64,000 nt of DNA from Rotaria macrura (GCA_900239685.1 OENT01000257.1:62001-126000), one strand, 5' to 3'; positions 1 through 20,644 are shown, numbered from the stretch's first letter. The notes: generated by a model from the letters alone, not told the origin. A program made the numbers and translations.

Positions 1-3000
1 CCTACTTGACCAAGTAAGGATTCTGGTAAGCAACCCGCTGAGCCACATAATAGATTTTGTTCTTCAACCTCTTCATAATCAAGAGCGTTTTTATTGACAA
101 CGAAATATACGGGTGGACCTACATTTAAATAATTTTCTAAGCCATAGAAATAATCCAATACATATGAATCTTTTGGCATGGATATTTTTTGATCAAGACC
201 CACCGGTAAGGCATAGACGATTGATAACGATAAACAAGTACAAATAATAAATAATGAAAATAGAATTGCACGAACAATAGTAAATCCTAGCACAGCAGGC
301 GTCCATATATTTGTAAATATTTGTTGTAACATCCCTTCTGATTGTTGTTGAGTTTTATTATCTTCCGATGTAGATTTCATTGGCAGACAACAACATAGAT
401 CAGGTGCATTGGATTGTTGTCGTTTAGCATCTAGTGCTAGTATCGATACAAAACATGTTAATTGAAGTACAAGATCAATGATTATAGCCATAAATGCATA
501 TAAAGAAAAAACTTTTACAGCAGGCATCGGTGTTAATGCAGCAATCAGGAAAGCAATTGCTTGACTTGTTCCAGCCAACAAGATTGATGGACCAACACGA
601 CTAATAGCTGTTGCCATACATATTTCTGCCGATGGAAAATTTTCAGTTTTCGCTTTTTCAACATGTTGTACTATAATAAATATATTATCAACACCGATGG
701 CTAAGATAAGAAATGGTAATACTTCAACTATCATTAATGTACTAGCTACACCAAAGTACGAATAAAATCCTATTGAACTTACGATGGATAAGACTACAAA
801 TAGTATACCAAAGAAGCCCATGGTAATCTTGATATCAATGAAAAATGTTTTAAACGAACGAATATGACCAAGTGTTAATGCCACATAGAGAAACATAACT
901 ATATAAGATACTATGATCGTTAAAATATCATAATGACTTTGTCGATCTAATTCATCTTCCATTGAACGTTCAGCCATATAAGAAACAGTGAAATTTGCTG
1001 TTTCATTCCAACGATCATTATCACGTAGTAATTTTTGAGTATCAGTAAAATTTTTCATAAAATTAAGAAAGACTTCTTCCCATGCTTCAGCTAAATATTC
1101 ATAGATTAATATGTATATAAAATCAATGACTGAAGATAAAGCAAACCTTTGCGATTTTTTTCTGGATCATTTGAATTTTTAATAACAATAGTAATAACTA
1201 GTGCTGTCGCGTTTGAATATGTTGAATTTGAATAATTACCCACAACCATATATGGACTGATAGTACCACCGAAATCTCCCAAACACGATAGATCTAATGG
1301 ACTATCGTTCATTGTTGATGGTTCTTCTGAACATGTCATAAAATGTGTTGAATAATCATAACGAGTATGAGATTTATCAGTGATTTTTCGTTGTAAATTA
1401 TTCTTTGAATTTTGATAGTACTGTAAAACAGACAATACAGTACACATGCTATTATCGGGTTCGAATTGTTTCAAACAAATATCAGATAGATGAATGGTTT
1501 CCTTTGTTTCACTTAATTTAGCTGTAAGAGATAGAATATCCGTTTGAAATTGCAATACACGTAATAAGAAGTCTAAATTAAATGCAGGTCCAAATATTTG
1601 TTGAGTATCATGTGCTGATGACGATCGATAATAATGTGTTTCAAATGTTTGATTGTCGGGAACGATGAATATTTGTGTTGTACGATAGAAAGGTCTAAAA
1701 ATTTGCAGAAAAAAAGACAACAAATGTCTTTTGATTATTTCGAATGAAATTTCTCACCCGAAATGTTTGTCAAAATAATCTTTTTGTTGTCGAGCCATAC
1801 TTGATTTAGATGTCCACAATTCTACAGGATTAGTTGTAACTTTTAAGTAGAATAAACCCAATGAAAGAAGAACAATCAGTACCGAACCAAGAAATAGAAC
1901 AATCAACGGCTTTTGAATACAGAAAAGGCCCAAGCTTAAAAGAATAAGAAAAGACAAAAGCAAAATAATGAATAAAATATATTTCAATTCGTATACCGAT
2001 AAAATATTTTTTCTAGTAGTTTTTCTGTACGTTCACGTACTTGAGCGAACCGACCTTTCGGTTCTTTTCTTGTTGAATCATTTAACAACGAAGTTTCTTC
2101 TTCATCTTCTTTTTTTATTAGTAACGAAAGAAAATCGATACGAATATGATTTTTAGTTATTTATTTTGTATACCTGCTTGTTTTTCACTTGCATTATGCG
2201 CCTCTCGGAGACTTGGTATAAGAGCAATCGCCAAAAAGAATCCTGTCAAGAAGAGAATAATAAATACAACAGCGATAAAAATTCTGCCATCTATGTGTAA
2301 AATTTGAAATTTTTTATCATTAGCATTCGGTTTTAATCGATCGCATGAATCTAAACAATCCTAACATTAAAAGTAAAATACATCGTTTTTTTCTATTTTG
2401 AGATAAACGATGTTGAAATTTACCACACAACGACATGCCGAACTATTTTCATATCTTGTTATCACTCGTTCATTACATGAAAATGTTGTTTGATTATAGT
2501 ATTCATTTTTTTTATGTTTGCCATTTTTGAGATTTATATAGATCGGAAATGATGTATTAGGAGAGTCGACACCTACATATTTCACAAAATCTTCTTTCTT
2601 GCATTGATCGTACGGTCGACCGCACATCAAATCAAATGCATGATGGTTTCTGAGTGAATATGATACATCTCTAAAAATTCGAAACAAATTTAGATTGAAA
2701 GATAAATAACTTTATTCGAATTGATTATAATTAAAACGTATGCCTACCGACAAGAATCAAGTATACGTTGAGCAAAATCATCAGCAATATCGTACGATAC
2801 CGATTNTTCAACTGTCTTTCGTTCTGGATACAATGTACTACGACCATGTTTTTCAACTTTTAAAAAACGACTTTGGTCTGGAGCACAATTTAACGGGCAA
2901 AACAATGAACGATAATTATAATAACATGATGGACAACGACCTAACAATAGTTTTGCTTGACTAAACTGTTGTGACATTTGATCTATGTTTTCAGGTGAAC

Positions 3001-3698
3001 AGCAAGTATAAGTATTATTGAAACCTAAAAAGGAATTTGTATAGAACAAACAAATCCTTAATAAATAATATCTATTGAACGCCTAACGTCTTTCATCCGT
3101 TTTGATCCATGGAATTCATTTTATGTGTTAATAATCTTTGGATTGTGAGTGATGAAAATTATCATCAATCAAAAAATACTAATAAAACACTAGATTTACC
3201 GATGTATGGAACTTTGATTTTCTCACTCTCATTAACAGAAACATTCATTTGTTCGACTATGACTAATGACTAGAATATTTGTTTTCTTTCTTCCGATTAA
3301 TTCTGAACAAACAACTTTCTCGATCGATCATCTTTGCATGATTCCATTGTCGAATACAATGTATTTATCTCATAAAATATCGGACAAGCAAAATTTTGCC
3401 TTATTGAAAACGTCAATTGTAATCTCTTACCATTGTAATACATGCCGCAATCCATTTGTAATTGTTTCAATGCTTTTTCATCCGTTAATAGTTTTGCACG
3501 ACCATGATAATCACAATTCGTTATATTCCCCTGAGAGTTCGGTCCACATGGTTCATACCATATACAATGGTAGTGTTTCTAATTTTAAAACGAAATCAAA
3601 TTTTGAATTTCAAATCATTTAATTATTACTTCAGCTATTGTATATTGCAGTAGAATACATAAAACTAATACAAAGAATTTGACTGTCCTTGAATTCAT
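1..3698 (-). CDS. NPC1: NPC1-like intracellular cholesterol transporter, 5' part (3' end beyond window)
   Basis: Polytopic late-endosome/lysosome membrane protein that exports sterol handed over by NPC2 (family knowledge). Exons, in reading order and all phase-consistent: 3698-3630, 3578-3431, 3024-2748, 2670-2424, 2360-2174, 2108-1997, 1934-1758, 1694-1147, 1090-1; about 951 residues are present. The start gives a 22-residue signal peptide (MNSRTVKFFVLVLC...). The N-terminal sterol-binding domain follows, with its cysteines (CIWYEPCG, CCSPENID, RCPSCYYN, FCPLNCAPDQS). Then come a first membrane segment (FIAVVFIILFLTGFFLA), a second ending in KVTTNPVELW, the large luminal loop, and a sterol-sensing domain (EVLPFLILAIGVDNIF, FLIAALTPMPAVKVFSLYAF). 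The last readable stretch is SMPKDSYVLDYF...GPPVYFVV, the second luminal loop. Base 2806 is N and makes one codon ambiguous. An apparent frame break near 1990 is a 62-bp intron. NPC1 rather than NPC1L1 or Patched because of the N-terminal domain and overall match; NPC1L1 is not strictly excluded. Confidence 0.95.
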
Positions 3699-3934
3699 AC
3701 TATCGAGCAAATATCTAATTGTGTCGACAATGTTCTATTTTTATGAAACAAAAAAAGAAACTTAGCCTCTCACTTGACTAATTTTCAAAAAACACTATCT
3801 ACCAATCACAATCACGTCTTCATACTTGACTAAACACGAACAGAAAAAAACCAAATATTAAGTGACCTGTTTTATTTATGCTATCAAGGACGGGGGCGGA
3901 TTATAAAGTTTTTATGGACTATTGCTCATTCATG

Positions 3935-5175
3935 CATGGTTTATGAGTAATTATTCACAAGAAAACGACCTACGTTTTTCAATATCTGTTTTTTCAACCG
4001 AAACAAAAAAATTATTAGATCCCTTCAAACGCATGGCTTTGTGTCGAACATTGTTAAAGTTTTACTGTAGCGTGTATGTGTTGAATAGGTTTCACTTTGT
4101 CAAATCGACTGTCAGCAAGAACGCAGAAGACTGTTTTTTCTGTAACAAAGATTTTGAGCACGTGTATTCATCAATATGGTTTATGGGATACTGTCGTTCG
4201 AACTAATGTGCACGATAGTACTACCAATTCTTCGTTTCCAACCTAATTTGAAATATGATTCTGTTGTAAGGGGTGTGGCACATCTTTGACTCATTCAAAA
4301 GTATGTTTCATGCTACGAGCTTTGTATCTCACATGACTTATCGAAGTGCTAAGGATCGGAGAATGATTAGACGTGCATTTATTGGCAATACGACTCAAGT
4401 CCAAGAATATGAATTCTCATTGTCGAGTACCATGGACGATGGGGCTAATTTGGCTGATGTCATAAAGATTCGATAAGAATAGAACAATAGGAAAGTAAAA
4501 TAAAATGTAATACTTGAGATCAACATATAAAAAACAACTCAGTTAATCCACGTACGTTTCATCATTGTCTCTAGGGATGTAACAATACCATTTGGAGGCA
4601 CCTAAAGATTGCCAATTTTCATAATGAAGATTTGCCAATACCAACCAATACTTTGTGTCATTTATCAGCAACGAACTTAGCTCTATCTGATAGAAGAATA
4701 AAAATTACCAATACCAACAGAAAATATCCTCAGTATTGGTGAGTATTGGTGAAAATTACCGTTTTTTTACCAATACTGGGGATATTTTCTGTTGGTATTG
4801 GAAATTTTTATTCCTCTATCAGATAGAGCTAAGTTCGTTGCTTATAAGTGACACAAAGTATTGGTTGGTATTGTTAGATCTTCATTATGAAAATTGGCAA
4901 TCTTTAGGTGTCTCCAAATGATATTGTTACATCCCTATTTGTCTCGATACTATTTTTTTTCGGACAGAAATATAGTGGAGACAACACATACACAAAATCT
5001 TTGCTACAGAAAAAACAATCTTATTCATTCTTGTTGATAGTCGACTATTCTTGACAAAGTAAAACCAATTAAAAGCAATGCGTTGAAAGGGACCGAAGAA
5101 TTTCGTTGTTTCGGTTGAATAAAAAGATATTGAAAAACTTAGATCGTTTTCTTGTGAATAATTACTCATAAGCTA
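3935..5175. repeat. Diverged inverted duplication (arms about 3935-4180 and 4930-5175)
   Basis: The plus strand from about 3935 (TTTATGAGTAATTATTCACA and onward) reappears reverse-complemented from about 5175 downward. Both arms read MSNYSQENDL.FSIS..STET before diverging by substitutions and small indels. Shared landmarks are the ATTATTCACAAGAAAACGA block, the TTTTTCAATATCT block, the CAACCGAAACAA block and the TTTTTTCTGTA.CAAAGATTTTG block. The inner part (about 4200-4930) holds unrelated sequence plus the TA-flanked foldback element. It is probably a remnant of a larger foldback transposon or a local inverted duplication. No transposase is seen. Confidence 0.75.
4575..4935. mobile_element. 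361-bp foldback MITE with TA target duplication
   Basis: Nearly the whole element is an inverted repeat. The left arm starts GGGATGTAACAATACCATTT and the right arm ends with its complement (ATGATATTGTTACATCCC). Internal matching blocks include AAAGATTGCCAATTTTCATAATGAAGAT, written here only to mark the start of the match, and GATAGAGCTAAGTTCGTTGC near 4823-4842. TA dinucleotides at 4573-4574 and 4936-4937 flank it. A TA duplication plus long inverted repeats is the pattern of Tc1/mariner-type non-autonomous elements (family knowledge). There is no coding capacity. A transcript crossing it would form a long hairpin. Confidence 0.85.
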
Positions 5176-6279
5176 TGTATACATAATTAGTAGTTCAAAT
5201 GACATTTTTCATGTGTTTCCATTCGTTAAATAGTAAATAATATATCATATGGTATCTAAGTTGTGGGTCAGACTGTTCCTTTCTGTGGAAAGATACTAAA
5301 ATAATGGTTGTCATATGCATCGCATTGCAAGGCAGCACTAACGAGATCATTGTGACAAATATGTTTTTAGTGGTAACCCGGCTTATTATGTTCAACGGTG
5401 CAGGAAGATCCTGATGTTCGTTTTCATGTGTAGGAAATTATTGAATTGATTTCGACTCTGAAATCTCATACAGAGTTGTTGTCGTACAAATATATTATTT
5501 TCTATGCTTTTGTTTCATAGAAAAAATATTGAGAAAGTATTAGTTTAGCAGAATACATCGAAAGATCGGAAAACTAGCATGTTCAATATTATTTTCATAA
5601 AGACCGCAAACCATAGTTCAACAATGTGCTAGTGTAATTTCCGTCTCGAAACATTGCTCACAGATGAAACACTCATCATATGTCATCAAGAAACTAATTT
5701 GATTTTATCGACGATGTCTAGAAACTTGGTTGTTGCCAGACTGTAAAATAAGACAAATAATTTTCAGTGAAGTTTTAAACAATCATCAAATGTGCATAAT
5801 ATTTATTTTGTTGAATCTTTTGAAAATCATCTTTCACGAGCACAATACACGAATCATACTTAAAAACAAAAGCAAAACTTGAAAACAAAAAACTGATAGT
5901 TTCTAATGACCATCGGAGGAAACTATTAGATTACTTGTGGCATAGAATAATCCGAAAAAAAAACAGAAATATAATAGAAGATGCTTTTTTTCCTTTGCTT
6001 TATTACTGACGCGTATATAGATATATGAGAACTGTCTGCCTGAGCAGTTGAGTCTAAGTATCAGATGAACCAATATAATATTGAGAAGTAGACAGTCAAT
6101 ATTGCAAGACGAAAACAAGAAGTCGGGAAGGGTCATCTTTGAATAGTAAAATAACAGAAAGATCAATGTTTATCTTAGGACTTTTTTCGCTGTATCACGG
6201 AGCCAAGCCGTTCTATACAAAAAAAAGGAAAACACAAAAAAACAAATATGTAACAGAATTTTCGTTTTTCTTTGTGCTG

Positions 6280-13823
<7,544 letters not shown>

Positions 13824-16800
13824 TTAAGAACGAGTCTGACATGGTTCAACTTCATCATTAGGATTTATTTCATTTGTACCTGATTCCGAATCTGTGCTAT
13901 CCCAATCGGACAAACAATTCGGATACAATGCGAATGCACGTCGATTCGATGATGTTGACCTATCACTACGACGGTTTTTAGTATTATTATTATTATTATT
14001 GTAACTCGTATTAGTATTAGTTATAGTTAGGTTGCCATTTGTTTGATTATTTTGTTTTAATTGATCGTTATGAATCAACTTATCCGATCGACCAATAATG
14101 AATGTTGAATCATTGTTTGATTCTATGAGTTTTAAATTTACAGGTGGCTGTTGTTCGGGTAGTGTACATGTTTGTTCTGGTGTTACCATTGTCGATGATA
14201 GTGATGACGATGTCGGAATATAATCAAATAAAACGGATATCTATTTAAAAAAATAATACGGAGTGAGAGAAAACAAACTACAAGGATAGTAATATTCTAA
14301 TATTATCATAGGCAATGTCATCTTAACGTTGTTTTCTACTTTTCTTTTGATTCTCCGTTGTGTGTTTGAGAAGAAAAATATTTGTTATTTAAATTTAATA
14401 TTTTCTTGAATATCAAATAAAGTGATTCGATTTGTATCGAACACTGAATTCAATAAGAAATATGCCAGAAAAAGCTTTAAATATTTGAAAAACTAAATAA
14501 GCATAAGCATGTCTATGCGGTGAATCGTTCATAATTCTTGAAATAAAAATAGCATAGATGTAGAAAGAAGGAACCGTACGGGAATTTATTGACATATTGA
14601 AATCAACATTAGAGAAAACAGTATTATGTTTTGTAAGACCACGAAACTGTTCAATTACTGAAGATATATATACATGCAACTATAGGAATACTCGATGAAG
14701 CGATAAGTTCTCATTTACAATTGAATGATTTAATTAGATTTTCTATGTGCATCTCAAAAGAATTTTTAGATAGAACTTTGTTTTTTATGTTATTACGATT
14801 CTGACATGGAAATAGATAATGCTTTTCTTTTTCTCTTTGAATAATAATGAGCAATCGTTGTTAGAAGAAAAAACTTACTGTAAATGATGATGGTACTAAA
14901 CGATGAAATTTATCTTTATGCAAACCATCAATATCAGTTTTGGTCATTGTATACAAGTGTTTATGTCCACATACGGGTATTAAACATGAACTTAATGTGC
15001 CTAATTTACTTTCTGATTGTCTTTCATTAAAATCACTTAGTATTGCTTGCATTTTGGATTCAACAAGGAAAAATGTATTAAACCAAAAATGACACAATTT
15101 TTCCTGCAAAACATAAGAAAAAGACATATACAAAAATAATTATGGTGATATTTGTTTTCAACAAGTAATCTTTTACTGGTTTCGCTCGTTTTGTCTTTGT
15201 GACGAAGATTTCTATTAGAACATCTTCTTCTAATTGTATACGAATTTGTTGATTTAATGGTGGAATAAAATGTTTATACGCTGCATGCAATACTGAATAG
15301 TTAAGTGGTAGATCCCGTTGAATAGTTGAATCACGTTCGAGAGGAATTTCAAATGATTGATATTGTATTCGATGATCAGCTAATTTAACGGTATAAGAAA
15401 GACCTGAATAGACGAAGAAAAAAATATGTCATGTCATAATTTATTCGTTTTTCATTATAGCAAACTTGAAGTAAGAACTTGATTTTGTTCGTATGTTATT
15501 AGTAAACCGGTAAAGAGTATTTGTTTAGGTATGTACATTATTCGACTATTTAATAAATGACCGAAATATTCGACATATCGACGTTGACTAGGTATGGTAA
15601 CGCCCTTGAATAGATCATTTGTCAAATGTTTAATTCAATTGAAACATCGAAAAGTTTTACTTTTTCATTCGACGTTCGTTGTTTAGCATAAAATCTTAGT
15701 GTTTGTAATGGATCATTATGTTCTTGTCGATAATAGTACAGTAGAAAACAACAAGACATAACGCCAGTACGACCCTAAATTAGGAAAGAAGTTCGACATG
15801 TTATGCTGACAATAAACAAACCATTACTGTTTATTATATAGCATGAAATTTTCTAATATGAAATTTCATATGATTAGTTGCGTATTCGACGGGAGCAAAA
15901 AGAACAACATTTACATGTAACATTTAATGTTATCTATCGTCAGATAGGTTATACTTTAAAACCACATGAAAGGTATTTATTCTATGTCATAGTCATGGTT
16001 ATAAAATACAACCTTTCAAAAAAAAACAACAACATAGGAATCAATCTTGATTCAAAACCTATCGATAGATAATTTTAAAATTAAGATATTTTTGTTCAAT
16101 ACGAAGAATTTAATTTGTTTCACTAAATTTTCTTTTTCATACATTGCACTGAGTTTGGACATGTAAAGAGCAATCAAGAAATGTCAAATTTCTCTTTTAA
16201 CCTATGCATTTAAATGATATAGTGCATCTTTCGTGGATGAAAACTGGTATTATTTGTTGTCTGACTTAGATGTTTCTCTTATCATATTATAAAAACTAGA
16301 TGTAAAAAATGATATTTATCCTATTTTTAAATACGTACTTTGCCCGCTTTACAATGGATGACAATTGTCCTATCAGCCATTTCTTTCAATTTTGTTTCTG
16401 CATGATGACAAAAAGCCAAGATCATTTTAACAGTTGGTGGATTATGATCTTCAAAACTAAAGTCTGAACACACATGATTATTAAATCGTGAGCCATCATA
16501 TTGTCTTTCACTTTCCACACACCTAAAATAATCATCGTAGATTTTTATTACGCTAGAAAAATTTGAATGTTACATACAAATTGTAAATATAAAACTTATC
16601 TCCATATTTCGATGACAAAAATCTTAAAAGAAAAAAGTAAAAATCATGATTTATTGTAAAATAATAACAAAAATATTTTTACCGGCTAACATCAACAATA
16701 TTATTTCTATAGACACCTTCATAACTATCAGCTGGATATCCCATTGCAATAACATTCGAACGAATATCTAAATAAAAACAAAAAAAAAAGATTGGTTCGA

Positions 16801-16934
16801 CTGTGAATAAATTTTGCCTATTTCTTTGTTGATTCAAACTTACAACTTAGATCAAGATCAAAGCCATCTTGCTGATAGCGTCGCTTTTTTTTACTTACAA
16901 TTTGACGCATTCGATTCATTGGATTAGTTATCAT
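13824..16934 (-). CDS. PTEN: PTEN phosphatidylinositol-3,4,5-trisphosphate 3-phosphatase
   Basis: Removes the 3-phosphate of PIP3 and so opposes PI3K/AKT signalling at the plasma membrane (family knowledge). Nine phase-consistent exons: 16934-16844, 16767-16683, 16622-16578, 16522-16339, 15774-15661, 15604-15508, 15403-15177, 15103-14879, 14240-13824; 494 residues against 403 in human. The N-terminus keeps the basic PIP2-binding motif (IVSKKKRRYQQDGFDLDL). The phosphatase domain has YIRSNVIAMGYPA, the WPD-equivalent loop FEDHNPP (Asp98) and the P-loop HCKAGKGRTG (Cys131, Arg137), split by a phase-0 intron after HCKAGK. It continues GVTIPSQRRYVEYF. The C2 domain includes KLCHFWFNTFF, matching the human FHFWVNTFF strand. 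The last exon differs: long, Asn/Thr/Ser-rich with an Asn run, ending CQTRS rather than the vertebrate ITKV PDZ-binding tail. All catalytic residues seen are intact. Start chosen as the upstream in-frame Met before the PIP2-binding motif. Confidence 0.96.
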
Positions 16935-18280
16935 ATAAATAAATAGAAAAATATAAAAAAATACAAGAGGTCATCATGACATATATAATATATTAATTAT
17001 TATTTTCAAGAAAAATTCGTATCTGAGATGATACATTTTCTTTGTTTTATAAGAAAGGTATCACATAGAAGAATACAGAGTACAAGAAGAAAAAAGGTAA
17101 CTAAAAAGAAACTTGTGTGTTATTCGTTTTTCAGTGTCACAATGTCCTCTTTTTCTCCTCTCTTTTCTATGCTTGTAAGTTGTATTTGTCAAAGAAAAAA
17201 CTTATTGCTAAATAACAAATAGAAAATAAGATAGATAAATTAAGAGAAATATTCGTCAAGAATCTATGGGGCAGTTCTGTTGATTTTTACGAAACAGAAT
17301 TAATAATAGAGAGTGAGACAGAGAGGAAAAAAATGTTCGACAAAATAAGAATACAATAGACAAGCATTTATCAAATCAAATGATTCATTGATAACGATGC
17401 GAACGACCTCTGCTAGCTATAGTTTTTCTTATTTATTGGGCTAAATTTGTATCAATGGAAAATGTGAAAGTCTACTTGACTTGGTTTGTAAGCTATTTCT
17501 TTCTGACTCTATTATAATTATACAAATAAACTGGAAAAAATGGCGAAAATACCAATAAAACAAATCAATTAATTATTTGTACAAATATAAACATGCTGAT
17601 TTTTCTATCGAAATTTCGTCATTATCTACCGTTTATGATACATAGCAAAACAAAACCATTAAATCATCTAATTAAACTAGTAAGACTGATACTAAATAAA
17701 GTTTTGTTTGCAATTCTTTTTTTTTCTATGCAATCTAATAGAGTTCCAAAGTTCAACTTTTAGTTTAATCAAGAAAATTACTATTTGATAAAAATAGTCT
17801 TGATTAACTTTCTAATTAAATAATTTAATTGTTCTATTGTATTTAAAAAAATATGTCTCGCATGATGAATGTGAATTATGTTTATCGTTTGAATATAGTA
17901 AAGAATTATTTTTCTCTAAAATAGGAACGAGATAAAAATGATGATTTCTCAAAACACTATTACTTATTTTGTACATTGATGAGAGTAGTAATTAACTCGA
18001 GAATTTTCTAGATGTGTAGTTGTGAAATTATTTTATTTATGTTTTTCATTTGAAGGATGGCTGATCTTGATAGAATTCGATTTGATCGAATGATTCTCTC
18101 TATTGTTAGTATTTAAATTCAGTTTTCTTTTTGTCTAAAGTGTTCTTTAGTTTAGCAATGAGTGTGTTTCACAATTTTAATACGTATAGATGTTCGAATT
18201 TTCTCAAGATGTTTCAACTAATGGATCAAAATGAATTTTCTTAACTATTTCTGTTTATTTCCTGTTCATGAAAATAGTTA

Positions 18281-19703
18281 TAAGCTAGCGGAAATGCAAA
18301 ATTGGAGTGAATTTTATTTCTTGCTCGTTTATCTACGGTTTGATAGAGCTCGAAAAGCTGACCACGAATACATACTTTTTATTTTGATTTAATCATTGTT
18401 TGGCTGAGAAAATCGTAAAAAACTATAATGACAAGAGAAAATGCTATTTTTATCCTTCCTTAGAAATTGTCAAATTTCAATTTTAGTTATTTTGTGAACT
18501 TATTGTAAGTACTTCTATTCGGAGTCAGCGGGAAAAACTGAATAGATCAACGTTTTCTGATTGGTTGTATAGATGATGAGACTAAAACATATCTTTTCGA
18601 TATAAATAGCGTCATCAATCAAAACGTATGTGTCAGTGAGTATTCTTGTAAACTTATCTATTTTTTGTCAATGGGTAGTAGAAAGAACTGTGTTATCTTG
18701 TTAGAACTGCTAGAGACCGTAGGCTAAAAAAGTGCCTGTTTTAATTTTTCTAAAATTCGGTTTCATTGCCAAGAAAATTGAGTTTTTTCCTCATTTGCTG
18801 GTAACATGAAGAGAACAAAAGAAAAATCTGTTCGTTTTTGGCTGTTTTACTATCTTAATACTGTGAAAAACAAAATAGATAAGATATTCAGAATCAGTAT
18901 CAAAATCTGTACCGAATCACATAGGTTCAATGAATCTTTTTCTCCGGCGAAAAAATCACCCTGTGGGACTAGGGGAGAAATTTTCAAAAAATACACCTGA
19001 GGAGGACTACAGGTTGATTTTTCATTCCAAAAAGGTTTTACTTAAGTATACATTGTTCGATACAGATTTTGATACTGATTCTGAATATCTTATCTATTTT
19101 GTTTTTCACAGTATTAAGATAGTAAAACCGCCAAAAACGAACAGATTTTTCTTCTTTTCTCTTCATGTTACCAGCAAGTGAGGAAAAAACTCAATTTTCT
19201 TGGCAACGAAACCGAATTTTAGAAAAATTAAAACAGGCACTTTTTTATCCTACGGTCTCTAGCAGTTCTAACAAGATAACACAGTTCTTTCTACTACTTA
19301 TTGAAAAAAAACTAGATAAGTTTACAAGAATACTCATTGACACATACGTTTTGATTGATGGAGCTATCGATATTCGATGGGATACTTTTAGCTCTATTTG
19401 CTCTACATCTAGAAATTTTACAATTTTCTACTCAGTTATTCATGCTGATTGAGAATATCCTATTTTGAAAAAGTTTCAAAAATAACTGGAATAAGTATTT
19501 AACAATTTTTATAGAAAAAAACAAATTCAACGCGAAAATTCTATTTTTATACTCACTCTAGTTTCTTAAATCTTTCTTGGTGAAGCAGAGGTCAAAACGA
19601 AATAGAAACTATACACTTCTGATCAGCTTTTCAAGCTCTATAAAACCGTAGATAAACGAGCAAGAAATAAAATTCACTCCAATTTTGCATTTCCGTTACC
19701 TTA
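18281..19703. repeat. 1.4-kb palindrome (foldback element, arms about 640-660 bp)
   Basis: Left arm from TAAGCTAGCGGAAATGCAAA (18281) is matched by the complement at the right end (TTTGCATTTCCGTTACCTTA, ending 19703). Matching continues inward through TTATCTACGGTTTGATAGAGC, ATCAATCAAAACGTATGTGTCA, GAACTGCTAGAGACCGTAGG and AAACAAAATAGATAAGATATT. The inner parts (about 18810-18915 and 19067-19165) look almost identical, the outer parts more diverged. A non-repeated spacer lies at about 18920-19065. No clear target-site duplication and no transposase. Open frames inside (18806-19452) are by-products of the palindrome. Confidence 0.9.
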
Positions 19704-20644
19704 AATATATATATATATTTAAAAATAGAAATTTTCAAATTCTACTAAAACTGTGTAATCTAATTGTGTAATAAGTTATCCTTGTTAAAATCTAATTAAA
19801 AAGATTTACATCTATTTAATCATTCGATTGCAACAGGATAAAAGAGAAAAAGAATTAATCAATGAATATCTTTAGATACTTACTTAACTCTTTAAGCTAT
19901 TCCAGAACATTTTCTGTGTAATTCTTTACCTTTTCTTTTCTATAACTCAAGGAAAAATCTTGATGAGGAATAGTTTCGAAAGAAAAAAAAACATGTGACG
20001 ATATTAAAAGTGCATTTTTCTTCTAAACATGGTCCATAGTTCTTTTCTTAATTCAAAGCTATCACAGTGTATTGTATTCTCTGTTCACTGTAACATTTGG
20101 ACTATGTTTATTCAGCTTTGGATTCTACATCCGATCACACACTAATCAATATTCTATGGTGCAACTCTGTTTTTTGACAACATGACTTTTCGGAATGCAT
20201 TTCGAAGTCAGGCTATGTGTCAAACTTCAGTCTTTTTCTCATAATTATGAATACTAATGATTTTAATAGGGTCATAGATTGATAGAGTAACATATCTTCT
20301 GTTTTTTTCATGTAAACTAATTAACGATTGACACCTAACTTGATGATCAAAAATACACATAAATGAATAAATATGAATAAATAATAACGAGTTTCAATTT
20401 TATGATGACCTAGATGTTGAAGTTCTTCCATTAGAGATGAACGAGAAAAATTTGTTTCAAAAAAAAAAAAAATTAAATAATCCTATTTGACTTTGAAATT
20501 CTCTATCGTAATCAAGTACATAGAAGAATATTTTCATGATCAGGAAATGAATGAAAACCTATTACTGAGATTCATTTTAGTCATCTAGCTAATTCAAATT
20601 CTGTAATCTTTCAACCATTTGATTTGGTAGACTTCGTGAATTGT

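Larger units (their letters stand above)
3699..6279. other. Intergenic, repeat-bearing, no supported gene
   Basis: Between the NPC1 start and the SEC14L stop, both on the minus strand. It holds the foldback element and the inverted duplication listed separately. Short open frames here (for example 3922-4206 and 5169-4927) are the two arms of that duplication, not genes. A 67-codon frame at 4273-4476 has no recognisable homology. The AATAAA on the minus strand at 6004-5999 could be the SEC14L polyadenylation signal, 276 bp past its stop. Nothing else is recognised. Confidence 0.7.

Noticed and set aside
1754..1997. Apparent frameshift and in-frame stop in NPC1 near 1985
   Set aside because: A 62-bp GT-AG intron (1996-1935) restores the frame and joins FYR to LGLFCIQKP, matching the family, so no pseudogene is inferred.
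18806..19452. Three overlapping plus-strand frames of 64-95 codons
   Set aside because: They lie within the palindrome and are produced by it; no domain or start context supports coding.
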